Origin: Ectobacillus ponti | GTDB lineage: Bacteria > Bacillota > Bacilli > Bacillales > Bacillaceae_G | Assembly (NCBI RefSeq): GCF_024294785.1 | Contig: NZ_JANCLT010000006.1 | Span: forward strand, 62,001-126,000 | DNA: 64,000 nucleotides | Reading direction: 5' to 3' | In this document: positions 9,923-18,552 of the stretch, piece after piece | Position numbering within the stretch: the stretch's first letter is position 1 | Layout: the number at the start of each line of letters is the position of its first letter | Position numbers and translations under genes: made by a program | The notes under the pieces: model-generated | The model's database searches: none | Seen by the model: the letters and a program-made list of their open reading frames with translations, nothing else | Told to the model about the DNA's origin: nothing

Positions 9923-10999
9923 CTAATGGGCCCAGTGATAGATGGTTTGCGGGTCCTGCTCGAAGGAACCGGGTGCTCCCGGCTGCCGCTGTGCTCTTTG
10001 CTGAGCTGCCTGCGGCGTTACCTTGCTCAATGGTGTTCCTTGTTCTCTTTGTTTTTGTTTCTGCTGATATTGCAGCACCTGCGAATCCGGTGCAACGTCA
10101 GCCTGCAATGGATCACCGGAAACAATGGTAACCGGGGTATGCAATGGCGTCATGGCATACAGCTCTTCCATATCGGCAACACCCAGGCGGATACAGCCTT
10201 TTGACTTGTTTTGCCCGATGCTGCCCGTGTCATATGTCCCGTGAATGGCGTAGACCGGGTCGGAGAGCTCCATCCCCCGCGTTCCATATACCTTGGGGAC
10301 GCGGGACTTTGGCTCTGCAACCCGTCTGTTCACAAAGAAGGTTCCCGCAGGTGTTTTCTGTCCCAGCCCGACCGGAAAGGAAGCGAGCGTTTCCTCACCG
10401 GACAGCATACTGATGGTGTGCTTCTCCTTGGACACAACGAGGTGGACAGGCTGAAACCCGTATGACGGAGAGCCCGGTACATTTGGAGAGAGTGCAGCTT
10501 CCACCTGCTTTTGCAGGTCATCCGGATCAAGCTTTTCTGGTTTTTGATATACCCAGCCGCCCTTGCCATCGTAGCGGGAAACCACTTGACGGCTGCCTGA
10601 AATCGGCTCCGGGAAGAGGAAGGACAGATAGTTTGCCGGAAACGGCGAGGTGAGTTCGGCCAAGCTCTCCGGAAACCTGCCTTCTGCAATGGCAAACTGA
10701 TAGATGGCGGTGCGCATGATGGCCAGCTCCTTTCTACCCGGCTGTTCAGCGGCAGCTTCTATACTGGATGACTGCTGTCCGGTTCTTGACGCAAATCGGA
10801 GAATGGAGCTGTCATTTAAGGCTGCCGGCGCCAACAGCTGAGGCAGCAGAAAAAGCAGAGCAAACACAATGGATTTTCCCTTGCGGCTTTGCTTCTGCGG
10901 ATGTTCTGCTTTTGGATAGTACTTTCGGACATTTCTTCTTATCAGGATATATATTCTTTGCAGCAGAGGGGGCTTTTGTGTTCTTGCGGATGCCGGCAT
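9923..10999 (-). CDS. L,D-transpeptidase (YkuD domain)
   Basis: This 358-residue protein has a basic N-terminus and a hydrophobic segment (about residues 45-62) that should act as a signal anchor. Its YkuD domain (about residues 205-305) carries the catalytic signature HGTYDTGSIG...SKGCIRL with the nucleophilic cysteine. Such enzymes cross-link peptidoglycan through 3-3 bonds or remodel spore or cell-wall peptides. A region between the anchor and the catalytic domain is unassigned, and the C-terminal tail is Gln-rich. The ATG at 10999 is preceded by AAAAGGAG. It is transcribed alone, converging on the kinase operon. Confidence 0.92.
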   Translation of the reverse strand: MPASARTQKPPLLQRIYILIRRNVRKYYPKAEHPQKQSRKGKSIVFALLFLLPQLLAPAALNDSSILRFASRTGQQSSSIEAAAEQPGRKELAIMRTAIYQFAIAEGRFPESLAELTSPFPANYLSFLFPEPISGSRQVVSRYDGKGGWVYQKPEKLDPDDLQKQVEAALSPNVPGSPSYGFQPVHLVVSKEKHTISMLSGEETLASFPVGLGQKTPAGTFFVNRRVAEPKSRVPKVYGTRGMELSDPVYAIHGTYDTGSIGQNKSKGCIRLGVADMEELYAMTPLHTPVTIVSGDPLQADVAPDSQVLQYQQKQKQREQGTPLSKVTPQAAQQRAQRQPGAPGSFEQDPQTIYHWAH

Positions 11000-11030
11000 A
11001 GGCTTCTCCTTTTCTTACGTATGCTGAATG

Positions 11031-11060
11031 TGAAAAGAACCCACACGCGGGTTCTTTTCA
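11031..11060 (-). terminator. Inverted repeat between two minus-strand genes, likely terminator
   Basis: A perfect 12-bp stem (TGAAAAGAACCC/GGGTTCTTTTCA, loop ACACGC) lies between the unknown gene ending at 11073 and the transpeptidase gene. The A/T-rich outer stem can supply a U-tract on the minus strand. Confidence 0.7.
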
Positions 11061-11072
11061 TCGTTCAATATG

Positions 11073-11747
11073 TCAGCGCTGCTGGGTGTGTATTTGCAGG
11101 CCGTTGTCCGTTTCCTCACCAATGACTGTAATCGTCCAGTATTGCTCTGCCAGCTGCTTCTGTGACCAATCAACAGCATCCGGATAAAGCTTCTGCAGGT
11201 CATGCAGAACACCTTGTGCATTGGCAGCCAGCAAGCATTGCCGCTGCCCGCCGGCTCCTGTTGCCATGTACATCCTTTGCTTATCCATTTCAGGAGCCGC
11301 CATATGGGATTGAATCCAAAGAATAAGTTCAGTGGGGACATCAGGAAACATCGTAAAAAGGACTCTTTCCCGTTCCAGCTGCTTAATATATAAATCCAAG
11401 TGCTGTCTGTTCCTGCGCAGGAAGGTAATGGCGCCATCCAAGGCATAAATGTCAAGTGAGGGCAGCAGCTTCTTCTGTACCTGTTTGGCATCCTCCTGTA
11501 AAGAAATGACGGAAACAATATACAGGTTATAGTCAAAAAAGCGGTAAGAGTCGATTACTTCAAGTGAGGCAAAATCACGAACCCGTTTTTGAAAAAGCTG
11601 CAGTGCTTCAACACGTGAGCCGGCAATGGCCAGAAATTTTGCACGGACGGTATAATGAGAAAGAGCTGTCTTCTCCGCTTGAACGGTTTCCTGATTGACA
11701 AGCAAAAATCGCCTTAAATCCATTCGATTCCAGAGCAGTTGCTTCAA
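11073..11747 (-). CDS. Hypothetical protein, 224 residues
   Basis: I do not recognise this protein. It is soluble, charged and helical, with no membrane span, signal peptide or cysteine motif; a leucine- and arginine-rich middle (LRRNRQHLDLYIKQLERERV) suggests a helical core. The reading frame extends further upstream, but the TTG at 11747 is preceded at good distance by AAAGGGGG, while the longer extension is atypical, so I use the TTG. It sits alone between two terminator-like repeats, downstream of the amino-acid permease on the same strand. Confidence 0.65.
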   Translation of the reverse strand: MKQLLWNRMDLRRFLLVNQETVQAEKTALSHYTVRAKFLAIAGSRVEALQLFQKRVRDFASLEVIDSYRFFDYNLYIVSVISLQEDAKQVQKKLLPSLDIYALDGAITFLRRNRQHLDLYIKQLERERVLFTMFPDVPTELILWIQSHMAAPEMDKQRMYMATGAGGQRQCLLAANAQGVLHDLQKLYPDAVDWSQKQLAEQYWTITVIGEETDNGLQIHTQQR

Positions 11748-11898
11748 GGTGTTATCCCCCTTTCTCGGGATATAAAGAAAACACGTTATATCATCTATAG
11801 TAAGTGTAATTAAATTGTCAGAAAACATCCACGAATAATACCAAATCCGTATACATGGATTTAATTTTGAACGAAGGCCAGGAAGAAGATAAGGGCAA

Positions 11899-11921
11899 AC
11901 CCCCTTCAGTTGAAGGGGGGG
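11899..11921 (-). terminator. Stem-loop overlapping the permease stop codon
   Basis: The inverted repeat ACCCCCTTCA/TGAAGGGGGT spans the end of the permease gene on the minus strand. The following GGGTTTGCC has only a short T-run, so it is a weak intrinsic terminator. Confidence 0.5.
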
Positions 11922-13168
11922 TCTGTATGGCGGCAAGCCTGCCGCATATGCTCTTTATATTGCAGGTAGGCGAAACCGCCCGCCAGAGCGAATACGATCA
12001 TCAGCATCCAGTAAGAAGAAAACAGCAGAATAGCGAAGAAGCAAAGTGAGAGAAGAATGCCGGCTGCTTTCATGGGACGTGAAGGAAGCACGGAAATGGA
12101 AGCCAATGTGCCAAGCAGGGCATTGCAAAGGAAAAAGGCATTGGCAATGGCTACGAGCTGATGAATGGCAACAACCTGCAAATACAGGAGAACAAAGACG
12201 GCAGTATGAAGGAGAAACATGAGCAGGAAAGCCCGGACCGGCACGTGCTCTTGATTTCTCGCGGCCAGCCAAACAGGCAGGGCTCCACTTTGTGCCTGAT
12301 CACTGATTAGGCGGGCTACAGCTCCAATGACAAGCAGAACCGTGCAAATACACAGAATAATGGTGATTCCTGAAATGAAGGGAACGGCAAGCCGGCCAAA
12401 GGCTGCCTGCAAAATGACAGCAAGTGAATACGATTGAGCATCAGAATGCGGTGACCATTGAAAGGCGAGTGCAACAGCTATGCTGACAGCGGCAATTACT
12501 GAGAAGCTCAGCAGGATGGCACGCGGAATGGTGCGCTTCATATCCCGGATATCGGAGGAATAGCTGCCGATCACCTCCCAGCCAATCAAGGCCCAAAACA
12601 ACAGCAGCAGGCTGTATCCGAAGGCTTTTGCTTGAAATGGGGTGTCCAGATGCAAATCAGGCTTTGCCTGCAGCAATGTGGCCGCACTGCCTATAAGCAG
12701 TATAATGACTGCCAGGCTGGACATGATGAAGGCAATTTTTCCGACTGCGGCAATTTCCCGGGTCAGCACTGCATAGGTAAAAAGAAGGAGGGCCAGTGTC
12801 AGCCATTCCGGGCGTATAAGCTCTTGCCCCAGCAAAAGCTGCAGATAGCTCCCGGCTGTGCCGAGCACTGCGACGGGACCGAAGCAAACCGCAAGGATAA
12901 AATATAGAGCTGACAGATTTTTGATGGAGCGCCCAAAGGCCCGCTCCACAACAAGCGAAATACCGGAGTCACCGGGGAATTGCATGGTCAGTTGCCCGAA
13001 CAGGCGGGCAAACAAATAGCTGAGACCGAGAATAATGAGCCAGGCGGCAATCGCATATTCGCCGGCAGCCTCATATACGGCCGGCGGCAGAATGATAATA
13101 CCTGACCCAAGAATAGGACCAATCATGAGACCACTTAAAGCAATGGGACCGATTTGTTTTCGTTTCAT
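11906..13168 (-). CDS. APC-superfamily amino acid permease
   Basis: This 420-residue, strongly hydrophobic protein has about 12 membrane spans and an APC-type N-terminus (GPIALSGLMIGPILGSGIIILPP), with the broken first helix typical of amino acid/polyamine/organocation transporters. The substrate cannot be read from sequence. The gene is divergent from a LysR regulator, with 132 bp between them that hold nested palindromes; such pairing usually means the LysR protein controls the permease, for which an amino-acid or toxic-analogue exporter is a common role (inference). Confidence 0.88.
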   Translation of the reverse strand: MKRKQIGPIALSGLMIGPILGSGIIILPPAVYEAAGEYAIAAWLIILGLSYLFARLFGQLTMQFPGDSGISLVVERAFGRSIKNLSALYFILAVCFGPVAVLGTAGSYLQLLLGQELIRPEWLTLALLLFTYAVLTREIAAVGKIAFIMSSLAVIILLIGSAATLLQAKPDLHLDTPFQAKAFGYSLLLLFWALIGWEVIGSYSSDIRDMKRTIPRAILLSFSVIAAVSIAVALAFQWSPHSDAQSYSLAVILQAAFGRLAVPFISGITIILCICTVLLVIGAVARLISDQAQSGALPVWLAARNQEHVPVRAFLLMFLLHTAVFVLLYLQVVAIHQLVAIANAFFLCNALLGTLASISVLPSRPMKAAGILLSLCFFAILLFSSYWMLMIVFALAGGFAYLQYKEHMRQACRHTDPPFN

Positions 13169-13183
13169 TTACTTCACCCCAAT

Positions 13184-13226
13184 ATATACTTGAAGGAAAA
13201 GGTACTTTCCTTTATCTTGAGTATAT
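13184..13226. promoter_or_regulatory. Nested palindromes in the permease/lysR divergent region
   Basis: ATATACT (13184-13190) pairs with AGTATAT (13220-13226), and inside it AAGGAAA (13193-13199) pairs with TTTCCTT (13206-13212). The position between divergent genes fits a LysR-type operator, but no binding data are visible here. Confidence 0.45.
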
Positions 13227-13300
13227 TCATGTATCTTCCATCAGTAAAATGAATGTTTTTGATGTAAGCGATCGGAAAAAGTGATAATGGGGGCAGAGAG

Positions 13301-14185
13301 ATGGAAATCAGACAGCTGGTTACCTTCAAGACAATAGTGGAAGCGGGAGGATTTACAAAAGCTGCCGAGCAGTTGGGCTATGCCCAATCAACAGTGACCG
13401 CACACATTCAAGCGCTGGAGCAGGAAATTGGAATGCCTGTATTTGACCGGGTCGGGAAGAAAGTGCTGCTGACGGAAGCAGGAAAGCATCTGCTGCCGCA
13501 TGCTGCGGAAATGATTCAGCTGTACGAGAAGGCAAAGGACATTTCCAGGCTGCAGGATCAGCCGCAGGGAGAGCTGCGGATCGGCGCGCCGGAATCCTTG
13601 ACAGTGTACCGGCTGCCCTCCATTATCCAAGCCTTCCGGCGTCAATATCCAAAGGTCAAAATTATAATGAAGACAGCCTCCTGCTGGACGCTGCAGGAGG
13701 ACTTGCGCAGAGGGGATTTGGATATTGCCTTTGCCTTGCAGGCATCCTTGACCAACACGGCTGTTCATACAGAGCAGCTTCTCATAGAGCCGTTTGTCAT
13801 TATTCTTCCGCCGGAGCATCCGGCGGGAGCGTTGGGGGAACTGCAGCTGTCTCCACAGGACCATGTATTATTTACGGAACGGGGCGGCTACCGGGATTAC
13901 TTTGAAGCCTTTTTGCGCCAGAAGGGCATCCGCACAGACAACGGCATGGAGTTTTGGAGCATCGAGGCCATCAAGCAATGTGTGATCTGCGGTTTGGGTG
14001 TTGCCATGCTGCCGCTTATGACCGTACGGAACGAGCTGGAAGCAGGCAAATTGCGCGGCATTCCGTGGGATAATGCACTTGGCAGCACATCAACACTCGT
14101 GTCCTATCATAAGCAAAGGTGGCTCTCACAGGCAGCGCGGGTGTTTCTGGAGATGACAAGGGAGCAGGCGAAGGGGTGGACTTGA
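13301..14185 (+). CDS. LysR-family transcriptional regulator
   Basis: This 294-residue protein begins with the canonical winged helix-turn-helix (MEIRQLVTFKTIVEAGGFTKAAEQLGYAQSTVTAHI, about residues 1-60) followed by a periplasmic-binding-fold effector domain (about 90-290). The lengths are normal for the family. It starts at an ATG after GGGGGCAGAGAG and is divergent from the APC permease, its probable target. The effector is unknown. Confidence 0.93.
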   Translation: MEIRQLVTFKTIVEAGGFTKAAEQLGYAQSTVTAHIQALEQEIGMPVFDRVGKKVLLTEAGKHLLPHAAEMIQLYEKAKDISRLQDQPQGELRIGAPESLTVYRLPSIIQAFRRQYPKVKIIMKTASCWTLQEDLRRGDLDIAFALQASLTNTAVHTEQLLIEPFVIILPPEHPAGALGELQLSPQDHVLFTERGGYRDYFEAFLRQKGIRTDNGMEFWSIEAIKQCVICGLGVAMLPLMTVRNELEAGKLRGIPWDNALGSTSTLVSYHKQRWLSQAARVFLEMTREQAKGWT

Positions 14186-14201
14186 AGCAGGAAGAGTGAA
14201 G

Positions 14202-14252
14202 GGGATGATCCCGGAGGCGCGATGAAAGGCGCACCTTCGGAATCATCCCCTG
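14202..14252. terminator. Bidirectional terminator-like stem-loop
   Basis: A long imperfect inverted repeat (GGGGATGATCCCGGAGG with CCTTCGGAATCATCCCC) sits between the convergent lysR gene and the hemolysin III gene. Confidence 0.7.
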
Positions 14253-14259
14253 TTCTCAC

Positions 14260-14907
14260 TTACAGCACGAACAGGAATACACTCAAGAAGTGGGCCAGCG
14301 TGCCAAGCAGAATAAAAATATGAAAAATCTCATGGAAGCCCATGTGCTTAAATTCAAGGAACTTTGGCTTCACCGCATAGATGACACCGCCGATGGTATA
14401 GAAGATGCCGCCCAGTATAAGAAGGAATAAGCCGCCGCCGGCCAGTGCCTTTGCAAGCGGGCCTGCCGCAAATACAATCATCCATCCCATCAGAATATAA
14501 AGGACAGTGGACAGCCAACGGGGACAGTTAAACCATACCATTTTAAAGACAACTCCGAATATGGCTGTACAAGCAATCACCGAGAAAAGTGTCCAGCCTG
14601 TCAGCCCGTTCAGGCTGATCAGGCAGAAGGGAGCATAAGAGCCGGCAATCAAGATGAAAATCATGGAGTGATCGAGTCTTCTTAAGAAAGCAATCACTTT
14701 ATCCCGGGCAATCACCATATGGTAGGTGGCGGATGCCGCATACAGCAGAATCATACTGATGCCAAATACAGTGACAGCTGCAATGGCAATAGCCGACGGT
14801 GTAGTCATGGCAGCTTTGATTACCATGGCCAACAACGCCGCAAAGGAAAGAATGGCGCCGGCCAAGTGCGTCAGTCCATTGATTGGCTCGCGAATATATT
14901 GATTCAT
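14260..14907 (-). CDS. Hemolysin III / TrhA (YqfA) family membrane protein
   Basis: This 215-residue protein has seven predicted membrane spans and matches the hemolysin III/PAQR-like family. Visible marks are the N-terminal REPINGLTHLAGAILS segment, the SATYH motif, DHSMIFILIAGSYAPFC, and a conserved His near the C-terminus (MGFHEIFHIFIL). These His and Asp residues form the likely metal site of the family. The role is debated (membrane homeostasis); haemolysis is not implied. It is monocistronic and ends at a shared terminator. Confidence 0.93.
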   Translation of the reverse strand: MNQYIREPINGLTHLAGAILSFAALLAMVIKAAMTTPSAIAIAAVTVFGISMILLYAASATYHMVIARDKVIAFLRRLDHSMIFILIAGSYAPFCLISLNGLTGWTLFSVIACTAIFGVVFKMVWFNCPRWLSTVLYILMGWMIVFAAGPLAKALAGGGLFLLILGGIFYTIGGVIYAVKPKFLEFKHMGFHEIFHIFILLGTLAHFLSVFLFVL

Positions 14908-15039
14908 AAAAAGACCTCCATCACCTTATGTAGTTTTTGTTACTACTTATAATGATATATGTATTCTGTGCAGTAGTCAATCATTACAGTCTATGATACG
15001 ATCAGCATGTGAACAAAATTTGAAAACAGGGGTTTTAAT

Positions 15040-15579
15040 GTGGGCGAGATTGAGAAAATCATGAGAGAATTGGACGTCGACAGTCAGCTGGAGCTGGAGG
15101 ATATCCCGAATTTGGATTTGTATATGGATCAAGTCATTCAGCTGTTTGAGAACAAATTCAAGGATGCCAAACGGACCGGCGAGGAAAAAATTTTAACGAA
15201 AACGATGATCAATAACTACGCAAAGGGAAAGCTGTTTTTTCCGATTAGAAATAAAAAGTACACCAAAGAGCATTTAATTCTGATCAGCTTGATTTACCAG
15301 CTGAAGGGAGCTCTGTCCATCAATGATATTAAGGCGCTGCTGAGCCCCATGAATGAAAAAGTGACGGAGAACGAAATTGACCTGGAAGAAGTATACGGCG
15401 GCTATCTGCAGCTGGCTGCCCAAAATGCAGCGGCATTCAAAGAGGATCTGCAGGTGCGCGCCGCGGCGGCAGAGCAACAACAGCTGCCGGAGGTGCTGCT
15501 GACCGCCTCACTTGTTCATATGAGCAATCTGTACCGCCGGGCTGCGGAAAAGCTGGTGGATCGGCTGGAGCAAAAATAA
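15040..15579 (+). CDS. DUF1836 domain-containing protein
   Basis: This 179-residue protein matches the DUF1836 family found in Bacillota, with the recognisable core ILTKTMINNYAKGKLFFPIRNKKYTKEHLILISLIYQLKG, which looks like a MerR-like or winged helix DNA-binding fold. It starts at GTG 15040 after AGGGG. The C-terminus is helical and Glu-rich. Function is not established; a regulatory role is inferred from the fold. Confidence 0.85.
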   Translation: MGEIEKIMRELDVDSQLELEDIPNLDLYMDQVIQLFENKFKDAKRTGEEKILTKTMINNYAKGKLFFPIRNKKYTKEHLILISLIYQLKGALSINDIKALLSPMNEKVTENEIDLEEVYGGYLQLAAQNAAAFKEDLQVRAAAAEQQQLPEVLLTASLVHMSNLYRRAAEKLVDRLEQK

Positions 15580-15681
15580 TTTTTGCTGACAGGTTTAAAT
15601 ACAGAATGGGCGGGTCATAATAAGTACGCAAGATGAAAATTGCAATTTTATGTACTTGTTACATGCTAGGAGGCAACAACA

Positions 15682-15882
15682 ATGGAACGTGGTAAAGTAA
15701 AGTGGTTCAACAGCGAAAAGGGTTTTGGATTCATCGAGCGTGAAGGCGGCGAGGATGTGTTTGTTCATTTCTCCGCGATTCAGGGCGAAGGCTACAAGTC
15801 ACTCGAAGAAGGCCAGGAGGTTACTTTCGACATCGAAAATGGCCAGCGTGGACCACAAGCGACAAACGTGCAAAAAGTATAA
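15682..15882 (+). CDS. Cold-shock protein (CspA/CspB family)
   Basis: This 66-residue protein covers a complete cold-shock domain with RNP1 (KGFGFIE) and RNP2 (VFVHF), which bind single-stranded RNA and act as an RNA chaperone. The length and sequence are normal for Bacillus Csp proteins. The ATG follows AGGAGG (15669-15674). It has its own terminator 15 bp downstream. The 100-bp upstream region could hold a cold-responsive 5' leader, but I see no clear structure. Confidence 0.97.
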   Translation: MERGKVKWFNSEKGFGFIEREGGEDVFVHFSAIQGEGYKSLEEGQEVTFDIENGQRGPQATNVQKV

Positions 15883-15897
15883 TTGTCGACATGTCAG

Positions 15898-15926
15898 ACA
15901 GACCCGATACAGGGTCTGTTTTTTTA
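15898..15926 (+). terminator. Terminator of the cold-shock gene
   Basis: An 8-bp stem ACAGACCC/GGGTCTGT with loop GATACA is followed by a run of T residues. Confidence 0.9.
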
Positions 15927-15996
15927 TTTGCCGAAAGCGGTCGCGACATGTAAAAAAGTGTTCAATGAAAGATCTGTTTATATGAACTATATCCTG

Positions 15997-16023
15997 TATA
16001 GTATAAAGTGAGTAATCACTCAC
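15997..16023 (+). promoter_or_regulatory. Promoter with TetR-type operator before the ABC exporter
   Basis: A -10 box TATAGT (15997-16002) is followed at once by GTGAGT-AATC-ACTCAC (16008-16023), a perfect 6-bp inverted repeat of the kind bound by TetR regulators. It would overlap the transcription start of the ABC-tetR operon, implying autorepression by the TetR encoded at 17837. The -35 is poor. Confidence 0.75.
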
Positions 16024-16041
16024 TTGTGAGGAGCTGAGAGG

Positions 16042-16785
16042 ATGAAAGCGGCAATTGCAGTCAAGCGGGTAAGCAAGCACTTTGGGAAGAAGGAAGTACT
16101 GAACCATGTGGATCTGACGGTGGAGGAGGGCCAAATTTATGGGCTGATTGGGCCGTCCGGCTCCGGGAAGACCACTCTTGTCAAGCTGATTGTCGGCATG
16201 GACCGGCCGACACAAGGCGCGGTGGAGGTGCGCGGCACCTCAGTCCCGGATTTGGGGCTGCTGCAGGAAATCGGCTATATGGCACAATCAGATGCCTTAT
16301 ATCCGGAGCTGACCGGCCGGGAAAATTTGGCCTTCTTTGCCGCTTTGTTCGGGTTGAACAGGGCTGCGCAGAAGGAACGGATTTCGTATGCAGCCGGGTT
16401 GGTCAATCTGAAAGAGGACCTTGGCAAGCGGGTCTCAGCTTACTCCGGCGGCATGAAGCGCCGTCTCTCCCTGGCAATCGCACTCATTCAAAATCCGAGT
16501 GTGCTCGTGCTCGATGAGCCGACTGTCGGCATTGACCCGGAGCTGCGGCTCTCCATTTGGGAGGAGCTGAAGCGGCTGAGGAGTGAGGAAGGGAAAACAA
16601 TTTTGGTGACGACACATGTTATGGATGAGGCGGAAAAATGCGACCGTCTGGCCATGGTCCGGGACGGCAGCATCCTGACGAGCGGCACACCGCAGGAGCT
16701 GAAGGAGCGGTATGGCGTAGGAGAACTGGAGCAGGTATTTCTGATGGCGGGAGGCGGCAAGCATGCGGACAGCGGCGCTCATTAA
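16042..16785 (+). CDS. ABC transporter ATP-binding protein
   Basis: This 247-residue ATPase has Walker A (GPSGSGKTT), the signature YSGGMKRRLSLA, Walker B with LVLDEPT, and a switch His in VTTHVMDEAE. It resembles the drug/Na+ exporter class (YhaQ/NatA-like, CcmA type). It overlaps the permease gene by 23 bp, showing tight coupling. The substrate is likely a toxic compound sensed by the TetR regulator in the same operon (inference). Confidence 0.95.
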   Translation: MKAAIAVKRVSKHFGKKEVLNHVDLTVEEGQIYGLIGPSGSGKTTLVKLIVGMDRPTQGAVEVRGTSVPDLGLLQEIGYMAQSDALYPELTGRENLAFFAALFGLNRAAQKERISYAAGLVNLKEDLGKRVSAYSGGMKRRLSLAIALIQNPSVLVLDEPTVGIDPELRLSIWEELKRLRSEEGKTILVTTHVMDEAEKCDRLAMVRDGSILTSGTPQELKERYGVGELEQVFLMAGGGKHADSGAH

Positions 16786-17821
16786 ACGAATTTGGCGGCA
16801 AATCGGGCGGGATAAGCGGACGCTGGCGCTGCTGTTTTTGGCGCCCTTGCTTGTGCTCACTCTCATGCACTTTCTGTTCAACAGCAGCGCGGTGGACCCG
16901 AAGCTTGGTGTAGTGGGGGCAGACAGTGCTCTGGTGGAAAAGCTGAAGGCTGCTGATTTGGACGTTACAACTTACAACACTGAGAAAAGCAGCAACGACA
17001 TCTTGAAGGAAGAGAAGCTGGATGGCTTGCTGAAAATAGAAAACGGCAAAACAGAGCTGACCCTGTATAATACAGACCCGACCAAGAGCAAGCAGCTGCA
17101 GATGAAGACGCAGCAGATTCTGGCCGCCTATATGCAGCAGGTGCAGGCGGCAAAAATGAAGCAGGCTGTGCCGCAGCCGCCGCAAATGGGAGTGGAGTAT
17201 GTATACGGCAACAAGGATACCTCTTTCTTTGATGTGTTCAGCCCGATTCTGGTCGGCTTCTTTGTCTTCTTTTTCGTTTTCTTGATTTCAGGCATCGGCC
17301 TGCTGCGGGAGCGGGTCACCGGAACGCTGGAGCGCCTTCTGTCGACGCCGGTCCGCCGCTGGGAAATTGTTGCCGGATATCTGATTGGGTACGGTGCGTT
17401 GGCGGTTCTGCAAACAACAATTGTCGTCCTGTATGCCGTGAATGTGCTGGGCATTATTTTGGTCGGGTCCATTTGGAGTGTGATCGCAATCAATCTGCTG
17501 CTGGCCTTGGTGGCTTTGTCGCTCGGAATTCTCTTGTCGGCCTTTGCCGCTTCCGAATTCCAAATGATTCAGTTCATTCCGCTCGTGATTATTCCCCAGG
17601 TCTTTTTTACCGGGATTTTTCCGTTGGAGGGGATGCCGGTTTGGCTGCAGGCAATCGCGAAAATTATGCCGATGTACTACGGTGCTGAGGCATTGAAGGA
17701 TGTCATGTACAAGGGAATGGGGCTGGCGGATGTATCGGGCAATTTGCTGGTGCTGGCAGGGTTCGCACTGCTCTTTATGATCCTGAATATCGTCGCCCTG
17801 AAAAAATATCGCAAGCTATAG
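16763..17821 (+). CDS. ABC-2 type exporter permease
   Basis: This 352-residue permease has one N-terminal span, a large extracytoplasmic loop (about residues 45-160) and five clustered C-terminal spans, the layout of ABC-2 membrane proteins. The segment GIGLLRERVTGTLERLLSTPVRRWEIV is the conserved cytoplasmic coupling region. It partners with the preceding ATPase. The start overlaps that gene. Confidence 0.94.
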   Translation: MRTAALIKRIWRQIGRDKRTLALLFLAPLLVLTLMHFLFNSSAVDPKLGVVGADSALVEKLKAADLDVTTYNTEKSSNDILKEEKLDGLLKIENGKTELTLYNTDPTKSKQLQMKTQQILAAYMQQVQAAKMKQAVPQPPQMGVEYVYGNKDTSFFDVFSPILVGFFVFFFVFLISGIGLLRERVTGTLERLLSTPVRRWEIVAGYLIGYGALAVLQTTIVVLYAVNVLGIILVGSIWSVIAINLLLALVALSLGILLSAFAASEFQMIQFIPLVIIPQVFFTGIFPLEGMPVWLQAIAKIMPMYYGAEALKDVMYKGMGLADVSGNLLVLAGFALLFMILNIVALKKYRKL

Positions 17822-17836
17822 GAAGGGGCAGGGCCT

Positions 17837-18487
17837 GTGTCATCCCATAATCTAATTGAAGCTGCACTTGCCCGGCTGCAGGTAAAGGGGAAGCAGACGG
17901 ATAAGCAGCAGCAGATTCTTGATGCGGCTGTCCGGATTTTCGCGGAGAAAGGCTATGCGGCAGCCTCCACCAGCGAGATTGCAAAAGCGGCCGGCGTGGC
18001 AGAGGGAACGATTTTCCGGCATTATGGCACAAAGGAGAATCTGCTGCTTGCCGTGCTGGTGCCTTTCCTAATGGAAGCAGCGCCTGTTATTGCTGACGAA
18101 CTGGTGCATGATGTGCTGATTCCGCCGCACGACAGCCTTGCATCCTTCCTTCGGGCACTCATTATAAATCGTTTGGCATTCCTGGAAGCAAACCGTGAAA
18201 TCTTTAAGATTTTGGTGATGGAACTGCTGCATCGGGATGACCTTCGCCAGCAGTTCTTCGGGATGTTCCAGAAGCGCGTCCTGAAGCATTTGTATACTGT
18301 CATTGAGGTGTATCGGGAGCGCGGCGAAGTGGCAGATATACCGGCTGAAGCAATCGTGGAGCTGGCGGGAACATATCTGTTCGGTTATTTTTTCTCCCGG
18401 TTTGCCCTGCTTCCGGGGCAGCCGCTGAACCATGAAGCGGAGGCTGATCGGATGGTTGGCTTTATCCTGCGTGGAATTGGCGGGTAA
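17837..18487 (+). CDS. TetR-family transcriptional regulator
   Basis: This 216-residue protein has a TetR helix-turn-helix at about residues 21-67 (QQQILDAAVRIFAEKGYAAASTSEIAKAAGVAEGTIFRHYGTKENLL) and a helical ligand domain. It starts at GTG 17837 after GGAAGGGGCAGGGCC, 15 bp from the permease stop. It most likely represses its own operon through the GTGAGT palindrome at 16008-16023. The inducer is unknown. Confidence 0.94.
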   Translation: MSSHNLIEAALARLQVKGKQTDKQQQILDAAVRIFAEKGYAAASTSEIAKAAGVAEGTIFRHYGTKENLLLAVLVPFLMEAAPVIADELVHDVLIPPHDSLASFLRALIINRLAFLEANREIFKILVMELLHRDDLRQQFFGMFQKRVLKHLYTVIEVYRERGEVADIPAEAIVELAGTYLFGYFFSRFALLPGQPLNHEAEADRMVGFILRGIGG

Positions 18488-18518
18488 GCAGTCTGTCCAG
18501 ATTGAATGATGATACGCA

Positions 18519-18550
18519 AATTCCCCGGCTGCATAAGCCGGGGAATCTTG
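18519..18550. terminator. Bidirectional terminator
   Basis: An 11-bp perfect stem (ATTCCCCGGCT/AGCCGGGGAAT, loop GCAT) lies between the convergent tetR and manganese catalase genes. Confidence 0.85.
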
Positions 18551-18552
18551 CT

